Origin: CAWAHD01 sp963781785
GTDB lineage: Bacteria; Planctomycetota; Planctomycetia; Isosphaerales; Isosphaeraceae
Assembly (NCBI GenBank): GCA_963781785.1
Contig: CAWAHD010000005.1
Span: 620,001 to 684,000 of the forward strand
Length of the DNA stretch: 64,000 nt
Direction: 5' to 3'
Shown: positions 32,190 to 40,859 of the stretch, piece after piece
Layout of the letters: every line of letters starts with the position of its first letter
Numbering within the stretch: the first letter of the stretch is position 1
Notes under the pieces: generated by a model
Seen by the model: only the letters and a program-made list of their open reading frames with translations
Database searches by the model: none
Told to the model about the DNA's origin: nothing
Translations under genes and position numbers: made by a program

Positions 32190-32885
32190 TCAAGAGACGC
32201 GCGGCTTGGTGGCACGCTCTTCGGCGACCCGCGCTTCCGGCGTGCGATCAACCCGGCCGCCCGGGACGGGAAAGAGCTGGCAGGGCTGAACGGACGGGTC
32301 TCGAAGGTTCACGTACTCGACCCGAGGTAGAGATCTTGCTGCCAGAGGCAGCATCAAGTCGACGAGACCGTGCCGGGCGGCGTCATCGAGCGTCATTGAT
32401 GGGGGCAACGCCGCGCTTTTGAGCAGGACAAGGCATTGGGCTTCCAGGTGAACGGCAATCCGCGCGGCGATCGTATCGGATGTCACTTCCCAGCTTGCGG
32501 GAAGAGGGTCGATGCTCGATCGCTCGATCTCGTCGAGTACGCGGCGTGGAGCGAGGATAGGGAACAATGTGCCTTCCCATGCCTCGAAGAGCGATACCAT
32601 TCGATCGACGACGATGGACCCCGGCACCAGGGCAGCCAGAATGGCTGCTGTCAGGTCGAGGGCGTGGAGCGCCAGCTCGTGTGCGGTCCGCTCGCCAAGT
32701 CGATGGATCACATCAAGCGTGCGGATCACGTCGACAGCCCGCCCGCCGCCGACGATCAAGACGGTGCGATCGGCACGACTGGCCTCGTGACCCGCGCCGA
32801 GGAAGGCCGTCAGACGCTCGGGCAATTGCGGCCAGTCGAGTAGACTGCCGCCGACCTTGATCACGGCAAGAGAAGCTGGTTTCAC
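32190..32885 (-). CDS. Amino acid kinase family protein, MfnE-like
   Basis: A 231-residue small kinase of the aspartokinase/uridylate-kinase fold. It has an N-terminal LAVIKVGGSLLDWPQL phosphate-binding loop, VLIVGGGRAVDVIRTLD, and a C-terminal Asp/Lys region (LVLLKSAALPP). In archaea the MfnE member phosphorylates the aminomethylfuran phosphate precursor of methanofuran. Assignment here rests on fold plus the adjacent MfnF-like gene. The start is GTG at 32885 with GGAGGAAC nine bases upstream. GTGA overlaps the stop of the preceding gene by three bases, implying coupled translation. Confidence 0.78.
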   Translation of the reverse strand: MKPASLAVIKVGGSLLDWPQLPERLTAFLGAGHEASRADRTVLIVGGGRAVDVIRTLDVIHRLGERTAHELALHALDLTAAILAALVPGSIVVDRMVSLFEAWEGTLFPILAPRRVLDEIERSSIDPLPASWEVTSDTIAARIAVHLEAQCLVLLKSAALPPSMTLDDAARHGLVDLMLPLAARSLPRVEYVNLRDPSVQPCQLFPVPGGRVDRTPEARVAEERATKPRVS

Positions 32886-33982
32886 GTCGGCTGTTCCTCC
32901 GGTGGCCGTCCGGACTGGTGTTCGCTGCCGGGGATCGGTCGGTCTCGAAACCGTTCGGCGGCCAGGTTGACCAGGGCGGAGGCACACGCAGCCGAAGAGG
33001 CGACGGGCCCCCAGGTTTCTTCCAAATTGATGATCTGACCGCCCGGCGTGACGACGCACTGTGCAAGCCGACGGGCCAGGAAATCGCCGGAACCGGCGAT
33101 GACCGCCTGAACCGGCCGCCCGATCGTCTCGAGGCACGCTCTGTTGGCCGCGCGCTCCAGCCGCGCGAGCAGGCACGCGTCAGCGTCGCGGGCAAACTGG
33201 AGCAAATCGTCGGCCGAGAGACCGTCGCGGTCGGTGCCGACCATGCGAGCCAGGCGGTCGCGGGCCGCCTCCCTGGTCGCAGGCCGTCCATCGGCGGTCG
33301 AGAGATCAGCCGGGTTGGGCTCGATGTCGCCGAGAATCAAAAAGACGTCGAGAGTCGACGCAAAGATCTCGGCGGCGAGCCCGGTCGTGACCCCCCGCAC
33401 GGGCAACTCGGTCGCCAGGGCGCAGACGGGCGTTCGACGCACACCCGCGTACACGAGCTCTCCGGTCTGGAGCCGCTCGGTATCATTGCGGCCCCGCGCA
33501 GCCACGCGCCCGGCATCCAGTGGGATCAAGTCGGTCGTGGTCGTGCCGATGTCGATCAAGATCCCCTTGCCCTCCGGTATCCAACGGGCGGCCACGGTTG
33601 CGAGCGCCAGCCAGTTGGCGGCCGCGGCAAGCTCGGGCTGCCGTCGGATCTCGGCGAGCGAGTGAAACGCGCCGTCAACCCCCCACACGACGACGGAACC
33701 ACCCGGAATTGCCACGGCCACCGCATCCAGTACGGCGTTCACACCCACCGCCTTTGTGGGATAACAGTCGCAGAGCTCGGCCGTCATGGTCACAGCCGCT
33801 CGGTCGCTCGCCGGCAAGGACGCCACGGCAAGGGCGATCGCGCGGCCGAGCTCGTCGGGCCGCTTCCACACCTCAAACGGAACGGTCCGCGCCGGGCCGC
33901 TGCCATGAGCGACCTTGATATTCGCCCCCCCGACGTCAAGCGCGATCCAGCGTCCGGATTCCATGGCGGTAGCTTCATTCAT
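32882..33982 (-). CDS. H4MPT-linked C1 pathway protein (MfnF-like, hydantoinase/ASKHA fold)
   Basis: A 366-residue member of the hydantoinase/oxoprolinase-related family that tracks with H4MPT C1 transfer genes. Motifs are the N-terminal ALDVGGANIKVAH phosphate loop, the second LIDIGTTTTDLIPL loop, RNDTERLQTGELVYAGVRRTPVCA and VIAGSGDFLARRL. In Methanocaldococcus the homologue MfnF couples the furan and tyramine-glutamate parts of methanofuran. It starts 9 bases after the ATP-grasp gene and overlaps the MfnE-like gene. It is intact, unlike its upstream neighbour. Confidence 0.85.
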   Translation of the reverse strand: MNEATAMESGRWIALDVGGANIKVAHGSGPARTVPFEVWKRPDELGRAIALAVASLPASDRAAVTMTAELCDCYPTKAVGVNAVLDAVAVAIPGGSVVVWGVDGAFHSLAEIRRQPELAAAANWLALATVAARWIPEGKGILIDIGTTTTDLIPLDAGRVAARGRNDTERLQTGELVYAGVRRTPVCALATELPVRGVTTGLAAEIFASTLDVFLILGDIEPNPADLSTADGRPATREAARDRLARMVGTDRDGLSADDLLQFARDADACLLARLERAANRACLETIGRPVQAVIAGSGDFLARRLAQCVVTPGGQIINLEETWGPVASSAACASALVNLAAERFRDRPIPGSEHQSGRPPEEQPT

Positions 33983-33991
33983 GCGAGCAGC

Positions 33992-35048
33992 TCACCTCGA
34001 TTCAACGGCCGTCGTTTCCTCGGTCGAAAAAGAAATCGGTTGGCTCCGATGCACGAGCGTGACCAGCCCATCCAGGCACGCGCATTCTTCGTTGCCTGCG
34101 CACGCGTCCAGCCACGCTTGGGAGAGCCGGCCTGGAGGCAACAGCCGGCAGAGCGCAACGATCGAGGTCGTCGGCCGCGGGTTGATCTCGATAATCGTGG
34201 CGTGGGCGCGGTCCTGGTCCCAGATGAAGTCGACCCCAACAAATCCGAGCAGGCCCGCGATCGCGCTGACGGCAGGCTCGACCTGCGGCAGAGCCTCGAG
34301 GCAGGCAACCGGCAGTGTTCCACCGTGGTATAGGAACCGGCCGTCGCGAATCAAGACGTGCTGGACGCCGACGGCGATCGGCCAGCATCGTCCGCTCTGG
34401 CCCACCAGGAAGCTGGCGCTCATCGGTGTGCCAGGAATAAACGGTTGCAGTACGGCCGCGGGCAACGTCCGCGCCTCATCGGGCATGGTCGTGGCGTCTT
34501 CCAGGAAGAATGTGTCGGTCGAGCCGGCGCCGTCAATCGGCTTGAGGACGGCCGGGTAATGCGCGTCCCGGGGCAGACCGTTCCCGGGCTTGACGATCTG
34601 CGTCGCGGGTGTGTCGATCCTCATCGCCTGGAGGCGCAGGGCGGTTCGTGCCTTGTCGCCGGCCAGGAGGACGGCCTCGGGCGAAGAGCCCAGGAGATTG
34701 GCTCCAGCCCGCTTGAGCTTGCGCGAGAGTGACGCCAGTACCCCTCTCGTCTCGGGGGCGACGACGACGGTAAAATCGGCCGCACGAGCGAGAATCGTGG
34801 AGCCGCTCTTCGTACTCGCCCGCGGCGATCGGCACTGTGGTCCACGGCCCAGGGTCAGGACCCAGACGGGCGTCCCGGGTCGTGGTGACCTGTACCGGCT
34901 TGCCAGGCATCCGGGCGAAGTCCCCGGCGATCGCTCGGCGCATCGCCGCCCCTTCTCTGGCCCACGAGCCCGGTAGGGGCAAGCCGGCCAGGCCGCCGCC
35001 CGTGACCCACTCATGAACCAAGACTCTGACCCCGGCAGTTCGCACCAT
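33992..35048 (-). CDS. ATP-grasp ligase of the C1-cofactor cluster, frameshifted near 34800
   Basis: The N-terminus (VRVLVHEWVTGGGLAGLPLPGSW) is in one frame and the ATP-grasp core (DFTVVVAPETRGVLA..., HYPAVLKPIDGAGSTDTFF, LLGFVGVDFIWDQDRAHATIIEINPRPTTSIVAL) in another. The metal-binding Glu/Asn pair of ATP-grasp enzymes is visible in IIEINPRPT. The span has one extra base, probably near 34790-34815. In the cluster context it could be the MfnD-type tyramine-glutamate ligase or a related orf of the methylotroph H4MPT cluster; sequence alone does not decide. The start codon overlaps that of the divergent HisA-like gene. Confidence 0.78.
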
Positions 35049-35799
35049 GCCACTTTTGCCCTTCCCGGTCATCCCCGTGCTCGACCTCAAGAACGAGGTC
35101 GCCGTCCATGCTGTCGCCGGCCGGCGCGCCCATTATCAACCGATTCAAAGCATCTTGCACCCATCTTCCGATCCGATCGAGCTGGCGAGAGCCGTCCGCG
35201 ATACGTTGGGACTCTCGGTCCTGTATCTCGCTGATCTGGACGCGATCGCCGGCCAGGCGCCGAATCTCGAAATCTACCGGCGAATCGTGGCGCTGGGAAT
35301 CCACATCTGGATCGATGCCGGTCTGCGCGACGTGCGATCGGCGGCTGCGCTTTGCGAGCTCGATCCATCAACCTGCACGGTCGTCGCCGGCCTCGAGACG
35401 CTGCGCTCGCCGGAAGCGCTGCGCGAGATCCTGAGCGACCTCGGCCCGCGGCGAGTGATCTTCAGTCTGGACCTCTATGAAGGACGCGCGGTGATGGCCC
35501 CGGGCGCGCAGTGGCCGTCTGACGATCCGGAAGTACTGGCTTACCAGGCGATCGAGTGGGGGGTTGCGCATGTTCTGCTTCTCGACATCGCCCGCGTGGG
35601 GACCGGGCGAGGTGTGGGAATCGAGGGACTGCTGAAAAGCCTGCACGCAGCCCGGCCGGACATTCGCATCATCGTGGGCGGCGGAATTTCCGGAATCGAG
35701 GACGTGGTCGATCTCAGGAATGCCGGCGCGTCCGGCGTCTTGATGGGGTCGGCATTCCACGACGGCCGGATTGGCCGGCTCGATCTCTGGAAATCTTGA
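35047..35799 (+). CDS. HisA-like TIM-barrel protein (COG1411 type)
   Basis: A 250-residue (beta/alpha)8 protein with HisA-like sequence (PVIPVLDLKNEVAVHAVAGRRAHY at the N-terminus; VLYLADLDAIAG; IIVGGGISGIEDVVDLRNAGASGVLMGSAFHDGRI). The phosphate-binding GGGIS and GAS...GSA elements are present. COG1411-type HisA relatives occur in H4MPT C1 clusters of methylotrophs and planctomycetes rather than in histidine operons, and no his genes are seen here. The ATG overlaps the divergent ATP-grasp start in the sequence CATG, and no clear ribosome site precedes it. Confidence 0.85.
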   Translation: MPLLPFPVIPVLDLKNEVAVHAVAGRRAHYQPIQSILHPSSDPIELARAVRDTLGLSVLYLADLDAIAGQAPNLEIYRRIVALGIHIWIDAGLRDVRSAAALCELDPSTCTVVAGLETLRSPEALREILSDLGPRRVIFSLDLYEGRAVMAPGAQWPSDDPEVLAYQAIEWGVAHVLLLDIARVGTGRGVGIEGLLKSLHAARPDIRIIVGGGISGIEDVVDLRNAGASGVLMGSAFHDGRIGRLDLWKS

Positions 35800-35815
35800 T
35801 CGCAATGGACCTCGT

Positions 35816-36103
35816 ACCGTGGCGACGCAAGTGAGCAAGAACAGGCGCGTGAGCAGAGGGCGTCGGGGTTTCGGCAGGTAGAAACTTCGACCGACGAGGA
35901 ACCCGATCACCGACCACGACAACCAAGCGAACGGAAACTGAGTCAGCGAGAGAACGAGAATCGCCCGGCCAGCCCGATGACTTCGCCCACCCGTGAAGAA
36001 CGGCCAGCGCGGCGAACGACGAGATGAATCCGCCCAGATCGGCCGCCGTGATCTTCGGTGGTGCGGAGGGTCGGTAGAACGCGAGGGTCGTGTAGAACGA
36101 CAT
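35816..36103 (-). pseudogene. Remnant of a small hypothetical gene
   Basis: The start MSFYTTLAFYRPSAPPKITAADLGGFISSFA looks like a real N-terminus, but after about 45 residues the frame becomes Arg-rich and reads toward the HisA-like gene. Other frames show short hydrophobic pieces (FLVGRSFYLPKP). It is either a decayed gene or a gene with several indels. No family name can be given. Confidence 0.35.
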
Positions 36104-36177
36104 GCGCGACTTCTCTTGAGGCCCTACGGCAAATGTCTCGATACATCGTCGCGTTCTGTGCCGCGTGCTTCACGGGC

Positions 36178-37763
36178 TCAATCGGTCTTGGGTATTGATC
36201 GAGCTTTGTTTTCCGCGCCGGCCTTCATTGCGGCGGCTTCTTCCGCTTCGCGTTTCTTTTTCCAAGTCTGCGCGAGTTGCTTGGCCTCGGGGGTGCCCAC
36301 CTTGCTGTTGAGATAGTAACCCAGCCGAGACGACGGAAGAGCCCGTTCCGACACAATCTTCTCGAGCGCCGCCAGGTGCTTCGGGTCGCGTGAGAGGCGG
36401 TAGAGAGCTGCGATGCAGTATGGGGCTAATTGTGGATTCGACGTTCCCTGCCCGAGGGCGCGACGGGCTTCGGGCGTGTCGAATGCTCCGAGAGCAAGCG
36501 CGGCGCGTGCGCGCGGAGCCGCGGTCGGTGGTCGGCCCGATCCCTGTCGGCTCTGCATTTGCGGGATCGACCACTTGAACCAGAGGTCCGACGGCTCGCG
36601 GATCGCCGAGCTCGTCAAGCGATCCGGCGATATCCATGTCCATGGCGAAGCTGCGGATGTCATCCGGCAGGATTCTCAGCAGGTGATCGAGAAGCCCTTC
36701 GGTCTTGCGGCGGGCCAGGATGTGCGCAGTGCTCCTGACCGTGCAGGTGCTGCGGGCCGCTTTGAGCAAGTCGAGCAAGAGCGGCGTGGTCTTCGGGCCG
36801 CGCGCTTCCAGGGCATCGAAGGAGGTGGTCTCGAGCTGATTGTGAGGGTGCCGCCAGCACAGGATGGCCAGGAGCTGGGTCGCGTTGTCCGAGGGATCAG
36901 CGATGAGCTTCTGGACCGTCGCGGGATCATCCAGCTTCCCGATCATCGTCCTGTTTTCATCCGAATACTCGACGGCACAGAACGCGGGGAGGGCGCCATA
37001 GAATTCTGCCGCGGTTCTTGCTTTGCTCGGCCAGGCCGACGTGCCCTTTTTGTTTGTGATAGTCGGCGAGCGCCCTATGCGCGTCGGCGAGGCGTGGGTT
37101 CAGTGCGATGGCTTTTTCCAGGAATTGCGCGGCCAGGTCGGGTTTGCCTGCGTGCTTGGTGGCAAGGGCGTACTGAAGTAGATAGCCTGGGTTTTGGGGC
37201 TGCCGGTCGACGAGGGATTTCCAGACCTGGGCGGCGGCGGCGTGCTTTTCCTGGAGACCGTAGACAAACGCCAAAGCACCGCGGCGTCTTCCTCGTCGGG
37301 GCGGAGCTTGCGCAGCTTTCTCGTAAGCGGCGACGGCGAGCTCCAGGTGCGAGCGTTTGAACGCCGTTTCCACGTCTTTGTCTTGATTGGGTGCTGCCCC
37401 GATCATCCCGCGGCGGCGGGTGATGTAGGGGCCGTCTTGTCCCTGTCGCAGGCGAGCATCGCCGATGGCCATCAGGAACCGGTAGTCCGACTCGGCGCCG
37501 GTCATACACCGTTCCCATTGCTTCACGGCCTCGTCGGACTGTCCGTCGTAGACGAGGAGATTGCCGAGGGCCTCGCGTGCTTCGGCATCCTTGGCGCTTC
37601 TCTGCAAGTGCTGGCGGAGAAGCTCGACGGCGCGATCGACCTTGCCCTGCCGGGCGAGCTCCATGGCTTCTTCAGCCGGAGAACCACGCTGAGCCCGCGC
37701 GGCGACTGGTGTGGCGAGACAAACCGCGGCGACGAGGAACAGGCGGGAGAGGTGAGATTGCAT
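36178..37763 (-). CDS. Secreted TPR-HEAT repeat protein with several frameshifts
   Basis: A signal peptide (MQSHLSRLFLVAAVCLATPVAARA) is followed by TPR repeats (AMELARQGKVDRAVELLRQHL, AREALGNLLVYDGQSDEAVKQW, AQFLEKAIALNPRLADAHRALADYHKQKGHVGLAEQS). A region continuing in other frames (AAEFYGALPAFCAVEYSDENRTMIGKLDD) leads into HEAT-like helices (LLDLLKAARSTCTVRSTAHILARRKTEGLLDHLL; ARAALALGAFDTPEARRAL) and a Lys/Glu/Ala-rich end. Frame breaks lie near 37000 and 36520, and a compensating pair is visible near 37270-37310. The architecture matches the N-terminal part of the two Hint-containing proteins at 39004-43061, but no Hint domain is seen. Confidence 0.75.
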
Positions 37764-38405
37764 GATGATACCCCCCAGCGGTAGTCACGAAGAATTGAAA
37801 GGCTAACGCGGACAGCGCGAACACGCCGAATTCGATCACGGCGGTTTCACCAGTATAGGCAGAGGCGCCGGGCAGGTTGAAGCCGCTCCCGGGGCGGCAG
37901 AACTTGCCGTGGCGTTGGCCTTCACGGCGGCGCACAAGGGCACTCAGGTATCGGCATCGAGACCGGAGGGGATGTCGAGCATGCGTCACGTAGTTTTGTT
38001 ACGCTCCATCGCTCGCGTGGGAATCCGGGCTAGAAGGCCCTCCAGCGCGGTTGCGCCATTCCTCGTCCGCGCCTCAATGGCCTTAGGTGATTCCGTGAGT
38101 GCGAGGCTCGCGCCGAGCCGCGTGCACGCTTGCCGCTCGGCGAGGCGCACCGTCCCCAAATCGAGCAAGGCCATTGAGATCACCCGTTGCGCTTTTCTGC
38201 CGGGCCTGGGCCCGAGTGGAAAGTTGCAACTCTGATCCACCGTTTCCATCCCTCGCGGCAGCATTGGTCTTCACCTCCGGGGACCACTCCGAAGGTTGGC
38301 GGCCCGGGCCGCCGAGTACCTGTAAAGCCTCGTTCTAGTCCAAGCTTTACACCGGGGATTCGACGCAAGTTGTTCTTGGACGCGCAAAATGTCATCGAAG
38401 GTTGA
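37764..38405. other. Non-coding spacer
   Basis: No gene is supported. Structural elements include an 11-bp inverted repeat (TCAATGGCCTT at 38073-38083 with its complement at 38167-38177, an 83-base loop), a 16-bp palindrome GGCGGCCCGGGCCGCC near 38299-38315, and GTAAAGC/GCTTTAC arms near 38322-38350. Confidence 0.5.
38073..38177. repeat. 11-bp inverted repeat with 83-base loop
   Basis: TCAATGGCCTT and its exact reverse complement flank a GC-rich loop. The flanks (GGTGAT on one side, ATCACC on the other) suggest an older, longer palindrome. Role unknown. Confidence 0.45.
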
Positions 38406-38915
38406 TCACGATTGCGGAGCCTCATCCCGCCGCCACTCGACCTGCGCGGACTGGCCGAACGATTCTTCGACTTCGACACGCAGGACGCGCGGCAGCTTCC
38501 AGCCCCGCGCGGTCAGTTCCTGGCGGATCCGCCCCGCGATAAAATCGGCCAGCAGCTCGGCCGTGGTGTTGGCCAGGGGCAACAGGACGCATTCGTCGCG
38601 CGGAAAGCTCCAGAACCGATCGCGATAGCGAACGCGTATGTTCGCTCCCTGCTCGTCGAGCAGAATCAACGGGCTCAAGGCCGGCAGCAGCATCCGGTGG
38701 TCGAGCTCGTCGGTGATTGCCAGCGTCATATCCTTGAGTGCAATGAAATCAATCACATAATGATTGTCGTCGAGATCGTCTTCTGCCTCGACCGCCGCGC
38801 GGTAATTATGACCGTGAAGGCGCTCGCAATGACCGCCGGAATACGTGATGAAATGGCCGGCGCAGAACACCAGGTAATCCTTGGTGACGCGAACCGAGAA
38901 GCGCGAGGACGGCAT
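38406..38915 (-). CDS. 6-pyruvoyl-tetrahydropterin synthase / QueD family protein
   Basis: A 169-residue T-fold pterin enzyme. Zinc-binding His residues are visible in VFCAGHFITY and in the CERLHGHNY segment, and the catalytic Cys lies in GGHCERLHGH. The downstream DELDHRMLL and NTTAELLADFI motifs are typical. Family members act on 7,8-dihydroneopterin triphosphate (PTPS, QueD or PTPS-III). Within an H4MPT cofactor cluster it may act in pterin formation, but a queuosine role cannot be excluded. The start at 38915 is set by a AAGGGG site; an upstream in-frame extension overlaps the neighbouring Hint gene and is unlikely. Confidence 0.85.
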   Translation of the reverse strand: MPSSRFSVRVTKDYLVFCAGHFITYSGGHCERLHGHNYRAAVEAEDDLDDNHYVIDFIALKDMTLAITDELDHRMLLPALSPLILLDEQGANIRVRYRDRFWSFPRDECVLLPLANTTAELLADFIAGRIRQELTARGWKLPRVLRVEVEESFGQSAQVEWRRDEAPQS

Positions 38916-39003
38916 GGCTCGTGGCCCCTTTCGAGGATCATACGGCGCAATTCTGGAGACGACCGCGGCGCTATAGGCTGCCCGTGCACGACCGGCTGGC
39001 GCC

Positions 39004-40856
39004 TCATCGGGCGTCGTTCGGCAGTGCCGGCTGTTTCTCGGCAATGGGTCTATTGTCGTGCACGAGCAGGCCGCACTGGCCGACCAGGAAGACGGGACTC
39101 CCGGCCAACCTGAGATTCCAGACCGTTCTTTCCCCCTGTACCTCGATTGCCTCGACGCGAGCTGGCCCATTGATCGCAACGATCTCATCGCCCGGCCTCA
39201 GATCGCCGGCCCTCGACCATCCGCGTCCCGGTTTCAAAAACGGATGACCGTCGGTCGTGACAATCGCCTCGCCGTTCACGATCAGGCGGAGCGTGCGATC
39301 GACCCGGGAGTGATGCATGGAGACGATCGAGGCCGTGCACTGTGTCCCGGCGGGCCCGCCGCCCTGCAGAACAAGATCGCCGGCCCGAAGCGTCTCGATC
39401 GCACGACGGCCGCCGGGTGTCAGAACGGGGGTCCCGGCGGCGAAGCACTTGCCCCACCTCGGTTGCTTCCCCTTGTCGTGCTCCCAGAGCATGCACCAGC
39501 CTCCTCCTGCACCGCCTCCTCCTCCCTGGGTGGCGACCGGAGGACCACTCGCTGGGACGTACGGCAGAGCCACCTGGACGTTGACCGTGGCTTTGGGTCG
39601 ATCAGGCGGCGGGATATAGGTGTATCCGCGCCGGGTCATCCACCACTTCAGCCATGCCTCTCGGTCCTCGCCGAGGTCCTTGCCGGAGACGCGGCGAAGT
39701 GCCTCGGCCAACCTGGCGTTCCGCTCTCGGATCGTGGCATTGGCCTCTTCGACGACGTTGACATCGTGCTGGAGCTGCGCCTGGGCGCCGGCGGCCATCT
39801 TCGCGGTTTCCTCGATGGTGAAATCGCGGTCGATTTGAGCCTGGATCTGGTTTTTCTCGAACGCCTGATACGCTTTGGTTGGATCGGAGTATTTCGGTGG
39901 CGGCGGCACCCACGTCCAATCCAGGATATAGAGCGGTGTGCCATCCCACTCGCCCGCGGGGCGAGACCCGGGCGGAGGACGTGAGGCCGGATGCGAGTTG
40001 AACTCCATCGGCCAGGTTTGCGGGCTCAGTGGCTGGGCTCCTGCACCCAGGACGAACACGCTGGCGGTCTCGGAGTCGGTCGGTGGAGAGTAGAACCGCC
40101 GGAAATTGAACTGCTCCCCTTCGACAATGAGGACACCGGGCAATCCCGGACCGGCCACCTGGCGCACTTCGTACTTGATGGGCGGTCGCAACAGGCCGAT
40201 CCAGGTGATCAATACGTCGTCGGCATTGCGACGGGTCAAGGTCTCGACCGCGGCTCGGCGCACCAGATCGGACTTGCCGAACAGGGCCAATCCCGCCAGG
40301 GCTGCCGACGCCCGTTCCCCCTCGATGCCGCCGAGGATGTCGATCGCCCGCTCCTGGTCGCCGGCGTTGCCCGTGGCGAACACCTTCCAGATCGACGGCA
40401 CCGCTCGGGGATCGGTCACGGTGAGTGCCGCCTCCGCAAGCGCACGCTTGTCCTTGCGCAGGAGCGCGGTCTTCCACTTCTGGAGCAGCGGGCGCAGTGC
40501 GCATCGGCCTTTTTCTGGGCCTCGGTGTCGGCCCGCTCGGCTGCTTGCTGCGCGGCGGTCATCCACCGGCCCTCATGCTTCACCAGACCCAGCTTCTTCC
40601 AGGCAGCTTCGCGCCGGGGATCAAGGTGAGTGACCGTCAGGAACTCGACCTGAGCCTGATCTTTCAGCCCGTTCCGCTCGCACCAGAGGCCCAGTTTCCA
40701 ATGCGCGTCGGCGGTGTTTGGTGCCTTGTCGCGCTGGGCATTGTACTCGGCCAAGAGGGCGGGCTGTGGGGCCTTCGGCGTCTGTCGGGGCGGGGGCGCC
40801 ACCTGAACAGGTTCGGTTGCCAGGAGGGCCATCCCCAGGATCAAAACACACACCAT
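39004..40856 (-). CDS. Secreted TPR-HEAT protein with catalytically intact C-terminal Hint domain, frameshifted near 40495
   Basis: Order: signal peptide (MVCVLILGMALLA), TPR-like repeats (AHWKLGLWCERNGLKDQAQVEFL), a HEAT-like region (AVPSIWKVFATGNAGDQERAIDILG), a linker domain of about 180 residues, a Gly-rich hinge and a Hint domain of about 132 residues. The Hint domain begins at Cys (KCFAAGTPVL, codon at 39445-39447), has the block-B TTDGHPFLKPG and ends in LLVHDN, 15 residues before the stop. Those residues are the nucleophile, penultimate His and terminal Asn of intein/hedgehog-type self-cleavage. No C-terminal cargo remains. The N-terminal part lies in another frame upstream of about 40495. 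It follows its paralogue by three bases and is probably co-transcribed. Confidence 0.85.
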
Positions 40857-40859
40857 TCC

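Noticed and set aside
35047..35799. hisA of histidine biosynthesis
   Set aside because: No his genes nearby; the sequence and context fit the HisA-like family of C1 clusters.
39004..39447. Polymorphic toxin with Hint-released C-terminal toxin and immunity gene
   Set aside because: Only 15 residues follow the Hint domain and no small immunity-like gene lies next to it.
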